Source of the DNA: Solea solea
Lineage: Eukaryota > Chordata > Actinopteri > Pleuronectiformes > Soleidae
Assembly (NCBI RefSeq): GCF_958295425.1
Contig: NC_081136.1
Coordinates: 6,383,594-6,447,593 of the forward strand
Reading direction: 5' to 3'
Length of the DNA: 64,000 bases
Below, piece after piece: positions 12,351 to 24,849 of this stretch (its first letter is position 1; each line of letters opens with the position of its first letter). The notes below the pieces were generated by a model that saw only the letters and a list, made by a program, of their open reading frames with translations, ran no database searches and was not told the origin of the DNA. The position numbers and the translations under genes were made by a program.

Positions 12351-12650
12351 GTGTTTTTCCATCATGGTATGGTTCGGTTTGGTACATTACGGTACTGTTT
12401 GGAATGGTGAAGCCCTGAGAGCAATACCTTTTACTTGGTAGGTGGGGTGTGGGATGTGCCTGATGGCCGCAGTTTATCTTGTCATGTTCGTGGGTGACCA
12501 CATCTTACCATTTTACTCTGGTACCCCAAGGGAAGGGCACTGAAGAGTGGAATGTTATGGGGCCAGTTATTTTGGTACTATTCCTAATGGAAACGCCAAA
12601 CAATACGTACCATACTGTACCAAACTGAACCGATGTACTTGGTGGAAACA
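12351..12650 (-). mobile_element. Palindromic MITE, family A, copy 2
   Basis: The cleanest copy of family A, in reverse orientation to copy 1. The left end is GTGTTTTTCCATCATGGTAT and the right end is ACTTGGTGGAAAC. Both termini continue as GGTAC/GTACC-rich inverted repeats. The interior word ATTCCTAATGGAAACGCCAA is the complement of the copy 1 word. About 300 bp, non-coding. Confidence 0.7.
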
Positions 12651-13161
12651 TGGCTGAACATCTAGCTATGCTCAGGGAGTTGTTTGACACTTTGATGCAC
12701 TCTCGAGGGGAGTTGAACAACTGTATTGCCAACATCAATAATTGAACGTGCACAGTCCTGTCTGTAAAGTACAACATTTGATAGAGAGCTCTTTAAATTA
12801 TATCAAAAGCAATAAAAAATATCCTTTACATTAAGTGGAGATCTTAAAATCCACCTCCAACTCCAGAGAATTGAGCGTGGGATCCTAAAGTTGACTTTTG
12901 TCTTCCTTCTAGTTTACCTAAGTGACTGACTGCCATGTGTTTCTCTCCATTATAACACAAGCACTCTTGACAGAACAAGAATAACTTGTGGTGTTGAATC
13001 AAATCAGTTTTATTTACACACACACACACAGGCGGCAAGTTTCTCATTTGAATCATACATACTTAGTTGTTTATTTTCCACTGGGGAGGGTTGAAGTTTT
13101 TGCAATACATTACAGGCTGTAACTGCAACCCAATGAAAAACAGCATGAATTGGTATCAGTA
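12651..13161. other. Unique non-coding sequence
   Basis: No feature other than a short (CA)7 run near 13,017. Confidence 0.4.
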
Positions 13162-13285
13162 GGTGCAGCTGTGGTTCAGGAGGGGGAGTGAGTCGTCCCC
13201 TCAGTGGAAGGTTGGTGGTTCGATCCACCTCAAGTGTCCTTGGGCAAGATGACGAACCCCTAAATTGCCCCTGGTTTCATTCGCT
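13162..13285 (+). mobile_element. tRNA-derived SINE, 5' part
   Basis: Contains an A-box-like GTGGTTCAGGAGGGGGAGTG and a B-box-like GGTGGTTCGATCCACC. These are followed by AAGTGTCCTTGGGCAAGATG and CCCTAAATTGCCCC, the standard order of a widespread teleost tRNA-headed SINE. The 3' part is missing. Transcription by RNA polymerase III is what such a head once supported; this copy is diverged. Confidence 0.65.
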
Positions 13286-13734
13286 ATTTTCTTCCATAAA
13301 GTTGGAATTCAGAAGTCATAATAGGGTAGATATGAAATAAACACTTTATTTCATTACAGCCCGCAAATGTAATGAATGTTAAAATGTATGAGGCTTTCCA
13401 AGTACTTCTTTTATATATTTATTTACATGTTTGCCTCACTGATCAACAATATCTCTTTCCATAAGAAGAACATTCTTATATTTTACAGAATTGAATTTTA
13501 GCTACTAAAAAAGGTTTAAGTAAAAAAAGAATATTAATTTCGGTGCAACTTCACGAAGAGACGGCCGTTAGATAAGCAATTCATACATTCATTTATAATT
13601 TAGGTTATTCAATTCAGTTTATTAATTTGTTTTTTTTACTTAAACACGGTGCAGTAAAATAGAAATAAAAACAATACACAGAAATACAGAAGCACAAAAT
13701 AATTCATAACACAGTATGTATTAGTCAATTAATT
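13286..13734. other. AT-rich unique sequence
   Basis: No feature recognised. Confidence 0.4.
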
Positions 13735-13878
13735 GGTTGCTAACACTTTATAAATGATTTAATAAACAATTATACACAAGCTATAACATATTGATATTTT
13801 ACACTAGGTTATTAACACTTTATAAATCATTAATAAACAGATACAGACAAGTTATAACGCTGATATTTCACACTTTTG
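13735..13878. repeat. 72-bp tandem duplication
   Basis: Two units start at GGTTGCTAACACTTTATAAA and, exactly 72 bases later, GGTTATTAACACTTTATAAA. They stay aligned through AATAAACA, ACAAG and TATAAC to ACAC. Divergence is visible but modest. Both are AT-rich and non-coding. Confidence 0.75.
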
Positions 13879-16009
13879 GGCAATTAAACATGATTCCCCT
13901 TTTTCAAGTATTGATGTTATAACATCTTTTTTGGTGGTTAAGTTTTAATAGCCTAATAAACCCACATTTTAAACATGTAAAAGCCCCCAACAAGGTTGTT
14001 ATATTGTAATGTTTGAACCCTTTTGCATTAATCTGATGACTGTGAAACCTGATCAGGTATTAAAGCGAGGACACATTTTAATTTCAATGAAAAATAAAGT
14101 AATCGTAAATCTAAGACTACATGTACAAGACATTTAATGACATAATGTAGCCCAAGGACTCAATTTGCAAATGTTATATCTTGAAAGGTATTCCGAGCAC
14201 AGACAAAGGAATATGCGGGGTCACGTGAGTCCAGCCGATTTACTTTAGTTTTTTTCCCGAAATGATGGTTTTCTGACCCGAGTGTTTTTTGCTCAAGGAT
14301 ACTTGGACAGATGTGGCCACCCGGGAGATTAAAAGCCTGCCTGTCCTCAGCTGGTTTCTCACTAAACAAGCGAATGTGTGTACAGAGAGAAAACCACTGT
14401 GGAGGTGTAACATTCATCTCTTCACACCCTTTCATTTTTTTCCTCACATGGCCTGAGCCCCCTCGGTGTTGGTGGTTTCATCCATCTCCATTTGTTGTTG
14501 TATCTTTATATTCTGCCTCATGTCCTTCAATGATTTGTCATGGGAGTTCAAAGGCTCACTGTGGCCTCTGTCCTCCGCCGTCTCATTTTTCATTTTAAAA
14601 AATCGCAGTCCTCTCGGAGCTCTGCGCCGTCTTCCTTCCCACCCCATATCTTTACTTTACTTCCCCATCTCCCTTGTGATTGGATTTCCCCCTCACCTCA
14701 TGAGCATGCTGGGCATGGCAATGACATTTACACTGGTGAGATTAGGGAGTGCATGTATGGAGCAAGGCCTGGTGGTGCAGGCACCTTTCAGTCTTCAGCA
14801 CGTCTTCAGTTGCCTTTTGTGAGGATGAGCTGATGTCACATTTAGGTCATGTAAAACGTTCCCAGAATCGTTCAGTACTTCCTGCGTTCCTGAATACGCC
14901 AGACTTCTCTGTGAAATATTGAGATTTTAGACATTTCTGTTGGGAGATTAACGCATGTTGCTAAACTCATTTCTGCGTGGATGGTCCCTTGTAAAGATGC
15001 CCCACTGAAACCCAGCAAAAAAGCCATGAATAATGAATGATGTCCTTTTGAATGAATTGCAGTTAAAGGCTTCCATTAGACAACCGGGTTAGTATTGATT
15101 AGTTCATAGTTCATGTATGCTACCCCTCAATTAGCATTAATTTTGTAGCATGTCCTTGCCCTGCATCTGGCCACGTGCACTGACCGTCTCAATATGTGAA
15201 AAGAAAGTCACCGAGTGCTATCATTTACTTTCTCTCTCTCTTTTTTTTTCTTAAATTAAATAAAACTGAACTAAGGCGATTTACAAAACTGTCGCTTTTT
15301 CACGTCGCCCTGCTCTGGCCTTGGAGCTTTTGTCAAGAAAGATTCAGCGCTTTTTGAGCTGGCAGTGAGTTTTTCATCGTGGGTGTATGGTGGGAATTTA
15401 TTCATGATCAATGTATTGTTTGAGCTAACTTTTATTTTGACACTACATGCCCTTAAACTGTCTTTAAAATATTTATCAACATATATTTATTTGGGGAGGT
15501 CATCTGACCTACGCACAATCTTTATCACACATTTACATTCCTGTACAGTGGAAAAACAGAAATGCATTGGTCACATTTGTTTTTATTGTTTGGATGCAGT
15601 TTATCTGTCATGCAGTGCAATATGCTGATAAGTTGGGCTCAACAGTTAATTGTTGCACACAATAAGAGATTATATATGTCAGAATTTGTTATTCCTATAA
15701 GCTTAGATACATTTTTATACAATAAACTTTCAAAATCTTAGTTATTCTTACTGTACCTCACTTTAGACACACTTGTACGTTCACTGCATTTGCACATTTT
15801 ATTTTCCTTAAACAGTAGGTGGACGGGTTAATAAGCAATAGCTAATTATTCATTAACAAATAATAGATATTAGAAACTTACCTTTTTTTTTCAAGTATCG
15901 TAAATGACTGCAATACTGCCAAAAATATTAAAACATTTTATTGCCATTCTGATACAGCAGTTCCACTATGCTGCCAATGTATTGTTGTTAGATTGAGAAA
16001 AGGCAGTCC
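13879..16009. other. Unique non-coding sequence
   Basis: No gene recognised. Overlapping open frames at 14.1-14.8 kb on both strands give no recognisable peptide. A (CT)n/T run lies near 15,232. Confidence 0.4.
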
Positions 16010-16440
16010 TGTATAAAGTACCTTAAAGGTATACTTGAGTAAAAGTACAAGTATCTTACCAGAAAATGACTTTGGTAGAAGTTTGAAGTCACAATGACTT
16101 TATATTACTAAAGTAAAAGTCTTAAAGTACATGTATCAAAAGTATGTTTCAGACATAAAATATACTCACGTTTTAGAAAAAGTATTACAAAAGTGAGGAG
16201 TTACAATTGAGCCATGGTAGCTCAGTGGTAGGGCGAGTTTTCCTTCAACTGGAAGATTGTGGGTTCAATTCCTGGTCCTATGTTGAAGCTTATGAATGGC
16301 AAAATTATGATGTAAAGCATATAAATGCAGACCATTTACTGACTCTTCTTCTTCTGATTTTATTTGGTAGTAACGAGTCACATAGATAGATAGAGGAAAT
16401 ATAGTGGAGTAAAAGTTGCTATGATTTTGTACTTAAGTAT
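16010..16440 (+). mobile_element. AGTAAAAGT-type MITE interrupted by a SINE
   Basis: The left part holds TTGAGTAAAAGTACAAGTAT and AAAGTAAAAGTCTTAAAGTA. The right part resumes with GGAGTAAAAGTTGC and TACTTAAGTATTTATAG. This is the familiar teleost element built on AGTAAAAGTA/TACTTAAGTA words. A SINE sits between the two parts. Ends are diverged and no target duplication was fixed. Confidence 0.5.
16209..16340 (+). mobile_element. tRNA-derived SINE nested in the MITE
   Basis: An A box, GTAGCTCAGTGGTAGGGCG, and a B box, GGGTTCAATTCC, are followed by a shortened body. The 3' end ATAAATGCAGACCATTTAC is typical of this SINE. Most of the central body is deleted. It is not a functional tRNA gene: the acceptor stem does not pair and the sequence runs on into the SINE tail. 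Its position inside the MITE makes it the younger insertion. Confidence 0.6.
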
Positions 16441-18184
16441 TTATAGAGAGGAGATTTCTGGTAGAGTTTGTTTGGTGGTGTGATGCCTCAGGTATGGAGT
16501 AACTAACTAGTACAACAGGAACATCACACAGTTTAACGATCCATGCATCTACAAAGGCCAACACGTTCACTGATGTATCTCCCTCCACAGTGTTATATTG
16601 TCAGTGTGATGCTACTTCATCAAAGTCTTGGTTCGGAAGGAGATTCATGGGCCTTTTAGACGAATGTGGTCTTGACAGTTTCTGTCAAAATAGTAAAAAC
16701 ACTCAAAGAAACCTCGTATGCTTCTGGAATCAAAGGATTGCTGTTGGTTATAACTACCATGTTTCAAATTCAAGAGCTTTTAAAATATTAAATGCAGCCC
16801 GTTTGAAAGGCTTAGAGTCTGACGTCTTTGTTCCGATTCAACAAACTCTTTCATCAAACTCCACTTGTCGAGTTGGCCTCGGAGAAAACTTGCTTGTTTT
16901 AGCGAGAGGCATCAAAACGTGTAAACTGGCTCGGCTGAAGAGAGAAAAGCGGCTGACGTCGGTATGTAGATGGGACCAAATGGTACGTTTTGCTTCGTAT
17001 TATCCTCGACTGCCTCTGACAGGAAGGAGCCAGTTCATTGTTTGCTGTCCTTTGTGAAACTCTGGCATGTTTTTTTGTACGCACTCCTGCTTTTTCTGCT
17101 GTGAGCCGAGTCAGCGATAAGCTCCTTTCCGCACGCTGTAGTTTGGGTGTCAGCTCACACACAGCACATGTGGACAAATTTAGCCGCTTCAAATGGAGGG
17201 ACGGTCGGATTTTCTTCAGCATATACTCCTATCATGGCCTCCCCTTTGTCCTCATCCCCACCTTAATTAAATTTTCTGCATGTTTTAATTAAAAGAGGGA
17301 AATGTCCTTCTCAAAATGAAGTTGGGGGATTAAACTGAACTTCCTTGGATATTATTAGTTACACATAGACCCGTATATTAAAGCATATCCAATTTATTTC
17401 ACAAAATGAACGTCCACATGGGTTTTAAAAATCCCTCCCCAATTTGCTAAGAATGCCACTCAGAAGGTTTCCATGCACAGTTGGCGTCGCTCGGCTACTG
17501 GGCTTTCGCACTATCGCCGATATCCAATATGCCAAAATATCCGGAGTGCTTAGGCCAACGACTCGCTCCAAGTAGCTCGCCAAAGGATTCAATAACCGAA
17601 CATAAACCTGCCTACATTTTTATCCAGTCGAACTCAGAGGTGTCCCACCCCTTCAAACACTACATGATTATTTGCCAATTACTTGTCAATCAAACAGTTG
17701 CGCTGCCTGCTGTCAGCCTGATGAGTGAGTGGTGTGTGTGTGAGAGATGGGCAGCAATAATGACTGTGACAGCTGCTCATAGCAGTAAGAGACCAAAAAC
17801 ACACCATACTGTCCATATGAATACTGTCGTGAAGTGATACAGTGACCCGTGGGCAGATGGTAACAAAATAAAAAAGTGAATAGGCCATAATGTCGAAGTA
17901 TTTTTGCTTGTTTTGACAGCATTAATACTTTAATTAAAAACATACAAAAAGTATGTGAGATATACTAAAAGGAAATGCATAAACTGTATTACAATTCAAT
18001 TCTATTTGTGTAAAATAGTACAAAAAAGCTCGTCATACGATACTATTGCAACATGTGAGATTGTGAACACCATAGTTGTGTAAATGTCCAGGCAAAACAT
18101 GCTCTTTTAGTTTGTTTGGGTTGAAATAAGCGATGAGAATGTAATTTCTTTTCCATTTTCATTTGGTCAAAGTAGCTCTAGAAA
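16441..18184. other. Unique non-coding sequence
   Basis: No gene recognised. The interval 17,220-17,310, with paired TTAATTAAA words, is CNE-like. The longest open frame here, 16,590-17,057 plus, gives no recognisable protein. Confidence 0.4.
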
Positions 18185-18405
18185 AAGGTTGGAGACGCCT
18201 GGCCGATAATCGATACCGATATAGTCTTTTCTGTTGTGAAATTAATATATTTTCATACTCATGTTGCAGCAGATGTAGAAAAAATAATAGCCGTAGAGCC
18301 TATTTAGCAGCCTTTTTAGCCTTCTATTGTAGTCACTCGTTATATCGGTGTGTTTCCCAGATATCTGATAATACATTTTAAAGCCAATATCGTGCGTCCC
18401 TAATA
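18185..18405. mobile_element. ATATCG-type MITE (single copy)
   Basis: Opens with GCCGATAATCGATACCGATA and closes with CAATATCGTGCGTCCCTAAT, a terminal pattern common in teleost hAT-like MITEs. There is only one copy here, so family membership is from memory. Confidence 0.45.
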
Positions 18406-19789
18406 CAAGCATGCTGAACTAGAACACACAATAGTAATTCAACTTCCAATAGGTTGTATTTCAGTCCGACTAACATTTTTACATATAAGTCTGATATAAA
18501 CGTATTTATTGCAGTGGAGAAACATAGCAAAAATCCTGGAAAAGGTCTGATAATATTATAATGTTTTAACTGTTCAAGAATGGAAACTTCCCCAACGTTG
18601 ATATCGGGGAAAATCCCAGGACAACATTCTGGCCTGATCCCAGTGGCACGTCCATGGGAAACATAAAATATTCTCACCCAGCTGTTATTACTCATGATTT
18701 TGACGGCTGTTTATCATCCAGATGATGCATTCAACTGTCAGTGCTTTTCTGATTCATAGATTGCAGAAGAATCTTCTGCTGCTCTTTATTTTCCATCAAC
18801 ATTGTCCAATCTTGGTTTATTTATCCTGATACATCAGTGGATCACAACGTACAAATAACAACCTGCCATGATTATTATGACTCAACTTTTACTGCAAATA
18901 TTTTTTCCACATGCCAAATCGGAAGTCTTTTAAATCGAGACATTTTAAGAGAATGTCAAACATTTCCTAGTTTCAGCTTATCTCGTGGGAAAAAAAACAC
19001 AGGTCTCTGGAGATTTTGTCGGACTTGCTAAACTTGCTATAGCGCGATCCCGTTTGTATTTGGGGAATTCTCCTTTTTCTAAGATTTGATTTAGAGTTTT
19101 TCTCACCTTTGTTCAGTTGAGTTGATGCGACACACTGTGTGACGTGAGTTGACACATTGATTGATTCACATGCTTTTATTTTTTGCAGCCAAATAAGAGA
19201 AGCAGCAGTGTGCAGCATCAAGTGACATCTAGGGGTTAATGTGCATATGACCACACACTGATAACCTTAAGCTTCACGCTCCCCTTTCAAGTGTGCATGA
19301 CAAACTACGGTGGCCTTCATGGGTAATAAAACCACTAAAAGCCCCCATGACAGCCTGTGTTTGATGTGTCCATTCTGGGCTACTGTACAAACACAGCAGA
19401 CTCTTCTGTCAAAGTGTAAGTGGCTTTAGAGGCATGGATGCAGTTCACTTTCACAGTTGTCTAACTGTCAGTTGGACACCACCATGTGCTACTCGCTGAG
19501 TGATAGGTGGGGCCTCAAACTTGAAGCGTTTCCTTTATATAACTGAGATTTTCTCTACTTTTTCCTCTTTGTTCATTTGGGCGAAAATCCCGGAAAGTTC
19601 CCAAATGAGCAATGTGACATTCAGTTTAGCCACCAGGGCAGTTCATCCAAACTGTACACACTGCACTATTTGCACTAATTGGCCTGTAAATATTTTAAAC
19701 ATCCTACAGTCTCCTTCTATCATGATCTGTCACATGCGGTTGTGACACTTGCTTGCCATCCTCCACGGTTTCATTACTGTTGCAGTGAT
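18406..19789. other. Unique non-coding sequence
   Basis: No gene recognised. The interval 18,590-18,760 looks CNE-like by texture. Confidence 0.4.
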
Positions 19790-19984
19790 CAGGGTTCCCG
19801 CGGGCCCTTCCAAGGACAATCACTTGTCCAGATGCAGAACGTGCTGCACATCAATAAAGGTGGACGAGGTGGCTCTTACAATGCCGTCCCATCTTAAGCT
19901 GTGTCAGCACATCCAGTCCTTGAATTTGAGGAAATTTTGTCCTTGAAAAGTTGATTTGATGTCAACCAAGGTGTGGGAACCCTG
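19790..19984. mobile_element. MITE with perfect 10-bp terminal inverted repeats
   Basis: Begins CAGGGTTCCC and ends GGGAACCCTG, a perfect 10-bp inverted pair beginning CAG and ending CTG as in hAT elements. The 195-bp body contains GGACAATCACTTGTCC and, near the right end, TTTTGTCCTTGAAAAG, features of the abundant teleost CAGGGTTCCCAC family. No convincing 8-bp target duplication was found by eye. Confidence 0.65.
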
Positions 19985-20110
19985 AGTATTTCAATTATTC
20001 CGTTACAGCGCCAACACATGTACCCAATCATACCAAATACCTTCTCTTTAGAACATCTGAACATCATCCTCTACAAAGCTCCCCCTACATTTTCGGAGTA
20101 CAGCACCGTA
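19985..20110. other. Unique spacer
   Basis: No feature recognised. Confidence 0.4.
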
Positions 20111-20143
20111 AACATCCATCCATTGTCTGCCGCTTTGTCCTCA
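20111..20143 (-). repeat. Retrotransposon 3' tail remnant (GGATG-type)
   Basis: On the minus strand GGACAAAGCGGCAGACAATG is followed by GATGGATG. This resembles the AAGCGG...GATGGATGG tail shared by several teleost non-LTR elements. Very short. Confidence 0.35.
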
Positions 20144-20184
20144 CTGTCGGCCATGTGTATCTAGGTTTAACGGAGACCATGAAC

Positions 20185-20245
20185 ACAACCCATGGAGATG
20201 TTGAAGATGTTGAATTAGCGTAAAAATCCTCCATAGTTCCGCTTT
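20185..20245 (+). repeat. Family H fragment
   Basis: TAAAAATCCTCCATAGTTCC followed by GCTTTAA matches the 3' part of the copies near 27.08 and 62.42 kb. Confidence 0.4.
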
Positions 20246-21639
20246 AATTTTCACTCTGGATTTGTCTGTCCTGGTTAGCGACCATTATACTTCCAATGAA
20301 TGAACTCCAGTTTTCCTGGACTTCTTCGTAAGGAAGACAAACCAATATTGTAATACATCAATTACTGTAGCACCTACTACTGAATACAAACCAGAAACCA
20401 TTTGCAGGTGTAGCCCCCTACACATTTAAATCCCCCCACCCCAAAAACAAAAATACCTGCATGTCATCTGTGGATCCTGACTCAGTTTTTGGTAATGATT
20501 GATACAGATTTACCACGGCAGTGATCTTCAATGTGCCATGCAGCATCTTGTGTTCCGAAAAAAAACAAAAACAAAAAAAAACTAAAACAGAAAATGTCAT
20601 TTCTTTGCATGTAGAACCGAGCTAACAGTTTGGAAATCTGAAGCGTTGCAGCACAATAGTGTCAGCTGTGTGGGGGTTGAAGAGCACTAGAAAATATTCA
20701 GGGGGGTGGAATTACATTTCCTGACAACAAAAAGGAGAGAAAGTGGGATAGGAGAGTCCACCGCTCTTTCAACACACCCGAAGGAGAGGAGCATTCTTTA
20801 AAAGTGAGGCTGCGACTCTTCGCCGAACAGTTTTTGATTTGACAGATTCCTGCTTTTGATTGAACAAAACCGCAGCTAATTGACCACTGTGTGTTTATTT
20901 ACACTACGTGAAATGAGCCAGTATTGCTCGAGGACATTTCATAGTGTAATGTTACTGTGTGTTTATGAATATGCGTGCAGCTCTGTGTTGAAAGGTAAAT
21001 TACAGTCTATTAAATATTAATTCATTTGAAATTTCTAATTTAAAATGCATTTAGAAAGGATTCCGAAGATTGTTGAGTCACACATCTTTGAATGAAGGGA
21101 GTAGTGAGAGAGTTGGTATGGAATAGTACTCACAGGAGCTACATGCCTGGAGCTGTGGTGAACACATTCGTCTGACTCGGCATTTTTGTCATCAAGCTTT
21201 TAATTTAGTGCGATCCTCCAGTTTCAGTGGCTTCGGCAAAAACAGCTATGGTGGAATCATTTTGAACACATGGACAAACCTGTACATCAAGGTTTCTGGT
21301 TTTATTCCACATCATTTGAGATGTTTTCAAACCACAGGAGTCTTAAGTCTCCTGATTGATTTTGAAATAGGGCCGCATCACGCACTAGAGGAGAATTTGT
21401 TTTTACAGCAATTATTCTGTCAAATCTCAATCACGTGGAACACTCCACAAATTGGAAATACCTTGTCACACACTGCAGCACATTATTAAGATTATTCCTC
21501 CTATTAATCTTTCTTTCTCATTGGGAAGAAGGTACAGACAGTCATATCTGTGTCATATCTCAAAAAGTTTACAAAAAACCCAACATGGCACTGGACACAT
21601 TGCAAGCGCAAGGTTTTAGGGTCGGATTTAGATATAGGT
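20246..21639. other. Unique non-coding sequence
   Basis: No gene recognised. A-rich run near 20,560. The open frames at 21.2-21.7 kb are unrecognised. Confidence 0.4.
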
Positions 21640-21954
21640 TCAGGGCTGGACTAGGTATTGAACTTACAAAGGGGGCACTGGTATCAATCCCAGCAGGGGT
21701 ATACCCCAGGTCGTCGTACCATTGCAGGGCCAACACATAGAGACAAATAACTATTCACACCTACGGTCAATTTAGATTAACCTCTGCATGTTTGTGGACT
21801 GTGGGAGGATACTGGAGAGACCCGGAGAAAACCATGCGCACACAAAGGGAGAACATGCAGACTCATGCAGGAAGGACCTTGTTCGGACTTGGTTACAAAC
21901 CCAAGTCTTTTTGCTGCAAGGCAACAGGGCTAACCACTACACCACCGCCCCCCC
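21640..21954 (-). mobile_element. tRNA-headed SINE (V-SINE/L2-tail type)
   Basis: On the minus strand it begins GGCGGTGGTGTAGTGGTTAG (A-box region), then has a GGGTTTGTAACC B box. The central block includes GCATGTTCTCCCTTTGTGTG, TCCTCCCACAGTCCACAAAC and ATGCAGAGGTTAATCTAAAT, then GTCTCTATGTGTTGGCCCTG. This order is that of the very common teleost SINE whose body is shared with L2-clade LINEs. Nearly full length but diverged; the 3' end is eroded. Confidence 0.75.
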
Positions 21955-23794
21955 AAAGGGATCGTAATATTGAAAATATGTCACCGTTCAGTATCACATT
22001 TCAGGCCCTAATCTCATTCAGTGAGCCAGTAAGCATGCATCATGCAGTGGGTCATTATTGGCTCTCTTGAGGCAGGCAGGAAGTTATGACTAGAGACGAA
22101 GCACTTCACCCAAATTAGAAGAGGAAGACGGGGCTTAACGCATGTGTCAGTGTGTCTGCGTTGTGTTTCGAGAGGCTGTTTGTTATTTAATGAATTAATT
22201 TTCTGTCCAGCCCTGATTCTAGGTAAGACTTGGGATTGGGCTGGGAAACGCAATCTGTCAATACGATGGAGGTATAATCTCTGTCTGTCACTTGAACTTC
22301 AGCATCCCCAAATTCACATTTCCTTCCCCTCAGAGTTTTGAATATGTATGACGTGGACATACTGCATTAAATGGAATTGCGCTCCCCAGTGTTTCCCTTC
22401 GCCAACTGCTGGTCACAGCTGTGCAGAAACTCTGTCTGCTTTCCTGCCTGATTGACAATGAGATGTTAAGCTATGCTGCGACGGCTCATCCCTCACCGAC
22501 ATCTGGTTCCTCCCCCCCCACCGTGTGACTGTTGTTGAGAAAGAAATTGGCAAAGTGTCTCCACTAAACCTCCCATCTGGACTTGGAGAACGACACACTG
22601 GTGGCGAGATGATTCAATGATGTCGTTATCATAAAAATAGGTTACTCTTAATCTCCATTCGAAAGCAATTAGTCGACGTCAGAAAGGAAATCATTGACAA
22701 AATTAGTTGCCGACAAATCCGATTGCCGGTCAACATCTATATCACACTGAGAGCGATGACAGTTGTGGATGCCGTAAGACAAATGTAGAAACCCTTACCC
22801 TTAACTAACTTACATAAGAATAACTGCTAAATCAAAATATAACATTATTCATTTTAAAATTCCCACATTAAGTAGCTTCACTTTGCACGTGTATAGAACA
22901 AATCGGGTACTATTGTCGTGATTGTTTGTTTAGAACGACGGTTCTGCTTGTTTGAGTAACATCTCCGTTTTCTTCTGATGAGCAAAGTCTCCTAAGTACG
23001 AGGGTTTTTCCCAGATGGATGAGAGATGAGGGTTCATCCTCTGGAGACCACACAGATCTTTGTCTGAAAATACTGTGCGTATGATTTATTTTCCTGTGGG
23101 TTTTTCTCATAATGAACACGATAAGGCAGGATCTCTGCCGAATCAATACTCCTTTGTGGAAAACAAAAATAAGCGTAGGTCCTTCGACGGACTTGAGAGT
23201 CATCCATCAGCACAGGGCCCATCAGCAAATCTGACAGCTGCTGATGCACTTCAAAAATGACTTTTATTTTTACATTTGTGTTTACTGTCATCCAGTGCTA
23301 TTCATTTGTCACTAAATTCAGTCCTTCACCTTGTGGATTTCGTCATGAGCTCAGGAACAAAAGAGATGCTTTTATTTCTCTGTTGTCCAACTGTGCTGTG
23401 TCTAAAATCCTTTTTAAAAACAAGATGAAACTTTTCCACTGTACACTTCTAGCACAACTCGACTCAGATCCACTCTACTTGGTTTGGTATCAGGCACGTG
23501 ACTGCCGTGACATTGGTTTATACACGACATACACACAAACTTGTGAAAAGCAGATGTTTTTGGTGTACGTCATCATTAGAATCAGTTCATTAAAAAGATT
23601 AGTTCAGTACTCTGTCTGAAACAGTCACTCAACTAAAACGGGTTGTTGATTCGACTCCTCTGTTAGATATTGAGATTTTGGAAATGTCCTTGCTAAATGT
23701 TGAAATTTAGTATTCAGGATTTTTTAAGTATTTTTAACTGATCTACAGTTCGGCATTGTTTGCATTGATTCCTGTGTCGGAGGTCGCGCTCATG
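21955..23794. other. Unique non-coding sequence
   Basis: No gene recognised. Open frames at 22.0-23.6 kb on both strands give no recognisable peptide. Confidence 0.4.
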
Positions 23795-24012
23795 ACTCTT
23801 CCAGTGGCGACACTCTCTGACCAATCAGTGGCCGGGCAGTCTGTCCACGTCACATTTTAGTATCAGCTTAGCTCAGCTCGCTTGGAACCTCACTAGAGCA
23901 GGTGCTAAAAAAAAGTACCAAATGCTATCACTAATGGAGAAGCAAAACGCCCCCAAAAACAAGTAGAACTGAGCTGAGTCGTGCAAAAACTGTATAGTGG
24001 AAAAGCACAGTT
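23795..24012 (+). mobile_element. hAT-like MITE (family B)
   Basis: Reads CAGTGGCCGGGCAGTCTGTC, then CAGCTCGCTTGGAACCTC, AAAAGTACCAAATGCTATCA, CTGAGTCGTGC and ends ATAGTGGAAAAGCAC. These words in this order are characteristic of an abundant teleost MITE. Single copy here; it carries no coding frame. Confidence 0.6.
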
Positions 24013-24849
24013 ATTCTCCAAAGAAGGTCCACAGTTCACCTGAGGCCAAAATCAATCATGCCGATGAATAGCTTCACCTTGCTCCAACCACATCCAAGAT
24101 GGACTGTTGTAATTATACTGTAGGTTCCCACTCTCAACACTGGGCCACATAGAAACATGTAATGAACTTGATGGCAACATACACACCGACTATGGATCCA
24201 TCTACAGGCTGAACACGGCTCATCATTAAAATCTCCACTCTCCCGCCTGTGGTGACATCATTAACTCGCTCTCTCCATGTTGGACTCACACTATGAATAC
24301 ATTGGAACTTTTTTTTGGCATAAATGAATGATTAAAAATCCCGTTACCTTACCTTTTGTTCCTGATGTAGTGCTAACGATGTGGTGGCCAAACACTGACT
24401 GTGGAATCTCCAAACCGTACATTCGTTTGCCATTAAATTTGAAATCCTGTTCAACTTATTATCCATTTACAATGCGACGCCCGGTCTAGGTTCGCTATAC
24501 TATAATTGCCTCATGTGTTATTTCACTGTCATTCTAAAGAAGACCCAGTTGTGTCAAAACATTATTGTTCTACAGTTTCCTGTGTCCACAAACTGCAAAC
24601 AGGTATTATTTATGTGAGCTATTTCCTTAATTGACTTATTTTTTCCTACATATTATCAGACTTCAGTTTGTTCTTCACTATGATTGTTGCAACTAAAGCT
24701 CCTGCATCCAAATGGCTCATGTGTCTTATAATATTGTTTCACACACCCCTTTTTTCTAATGCAGCCTTTAATGTATTTATTAAAATGTTTTAATTAATTT
24801 TTTTTTTTTTTTTTACTGTCTCATGGATTTGCCAGTTGTCAGTGACACA
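24013..24849. other. Non-coding sequence, possible old repeat
   Basis: No gene. The interval 24,330-24,540 resembles a teleost dispersed repeat I cannot name. A 19-base T-tract lies near 24,797. Confidence 0.3.

Noticed and set aside
16209..16285. tRNA gene
   Set aside because: Good A and B boxes but no acceptor-stem pairing, and it continues into a SINE 3' end.
16590..17057. 155-codon plus-strand open frame
   Set aside because: Peptide not recognisable, and an equally long frame runs on the other strand.
22213..22224. 12-nt microexon between CTGTCCAG and GTAAGA
   Set aside because: Too short to support; most likely chance.
24340..24400. Minus-strand AAAG|GTAAGG donor
   Set aside because: Looks like part of an old dispersed repeat; no exon could be built around it.
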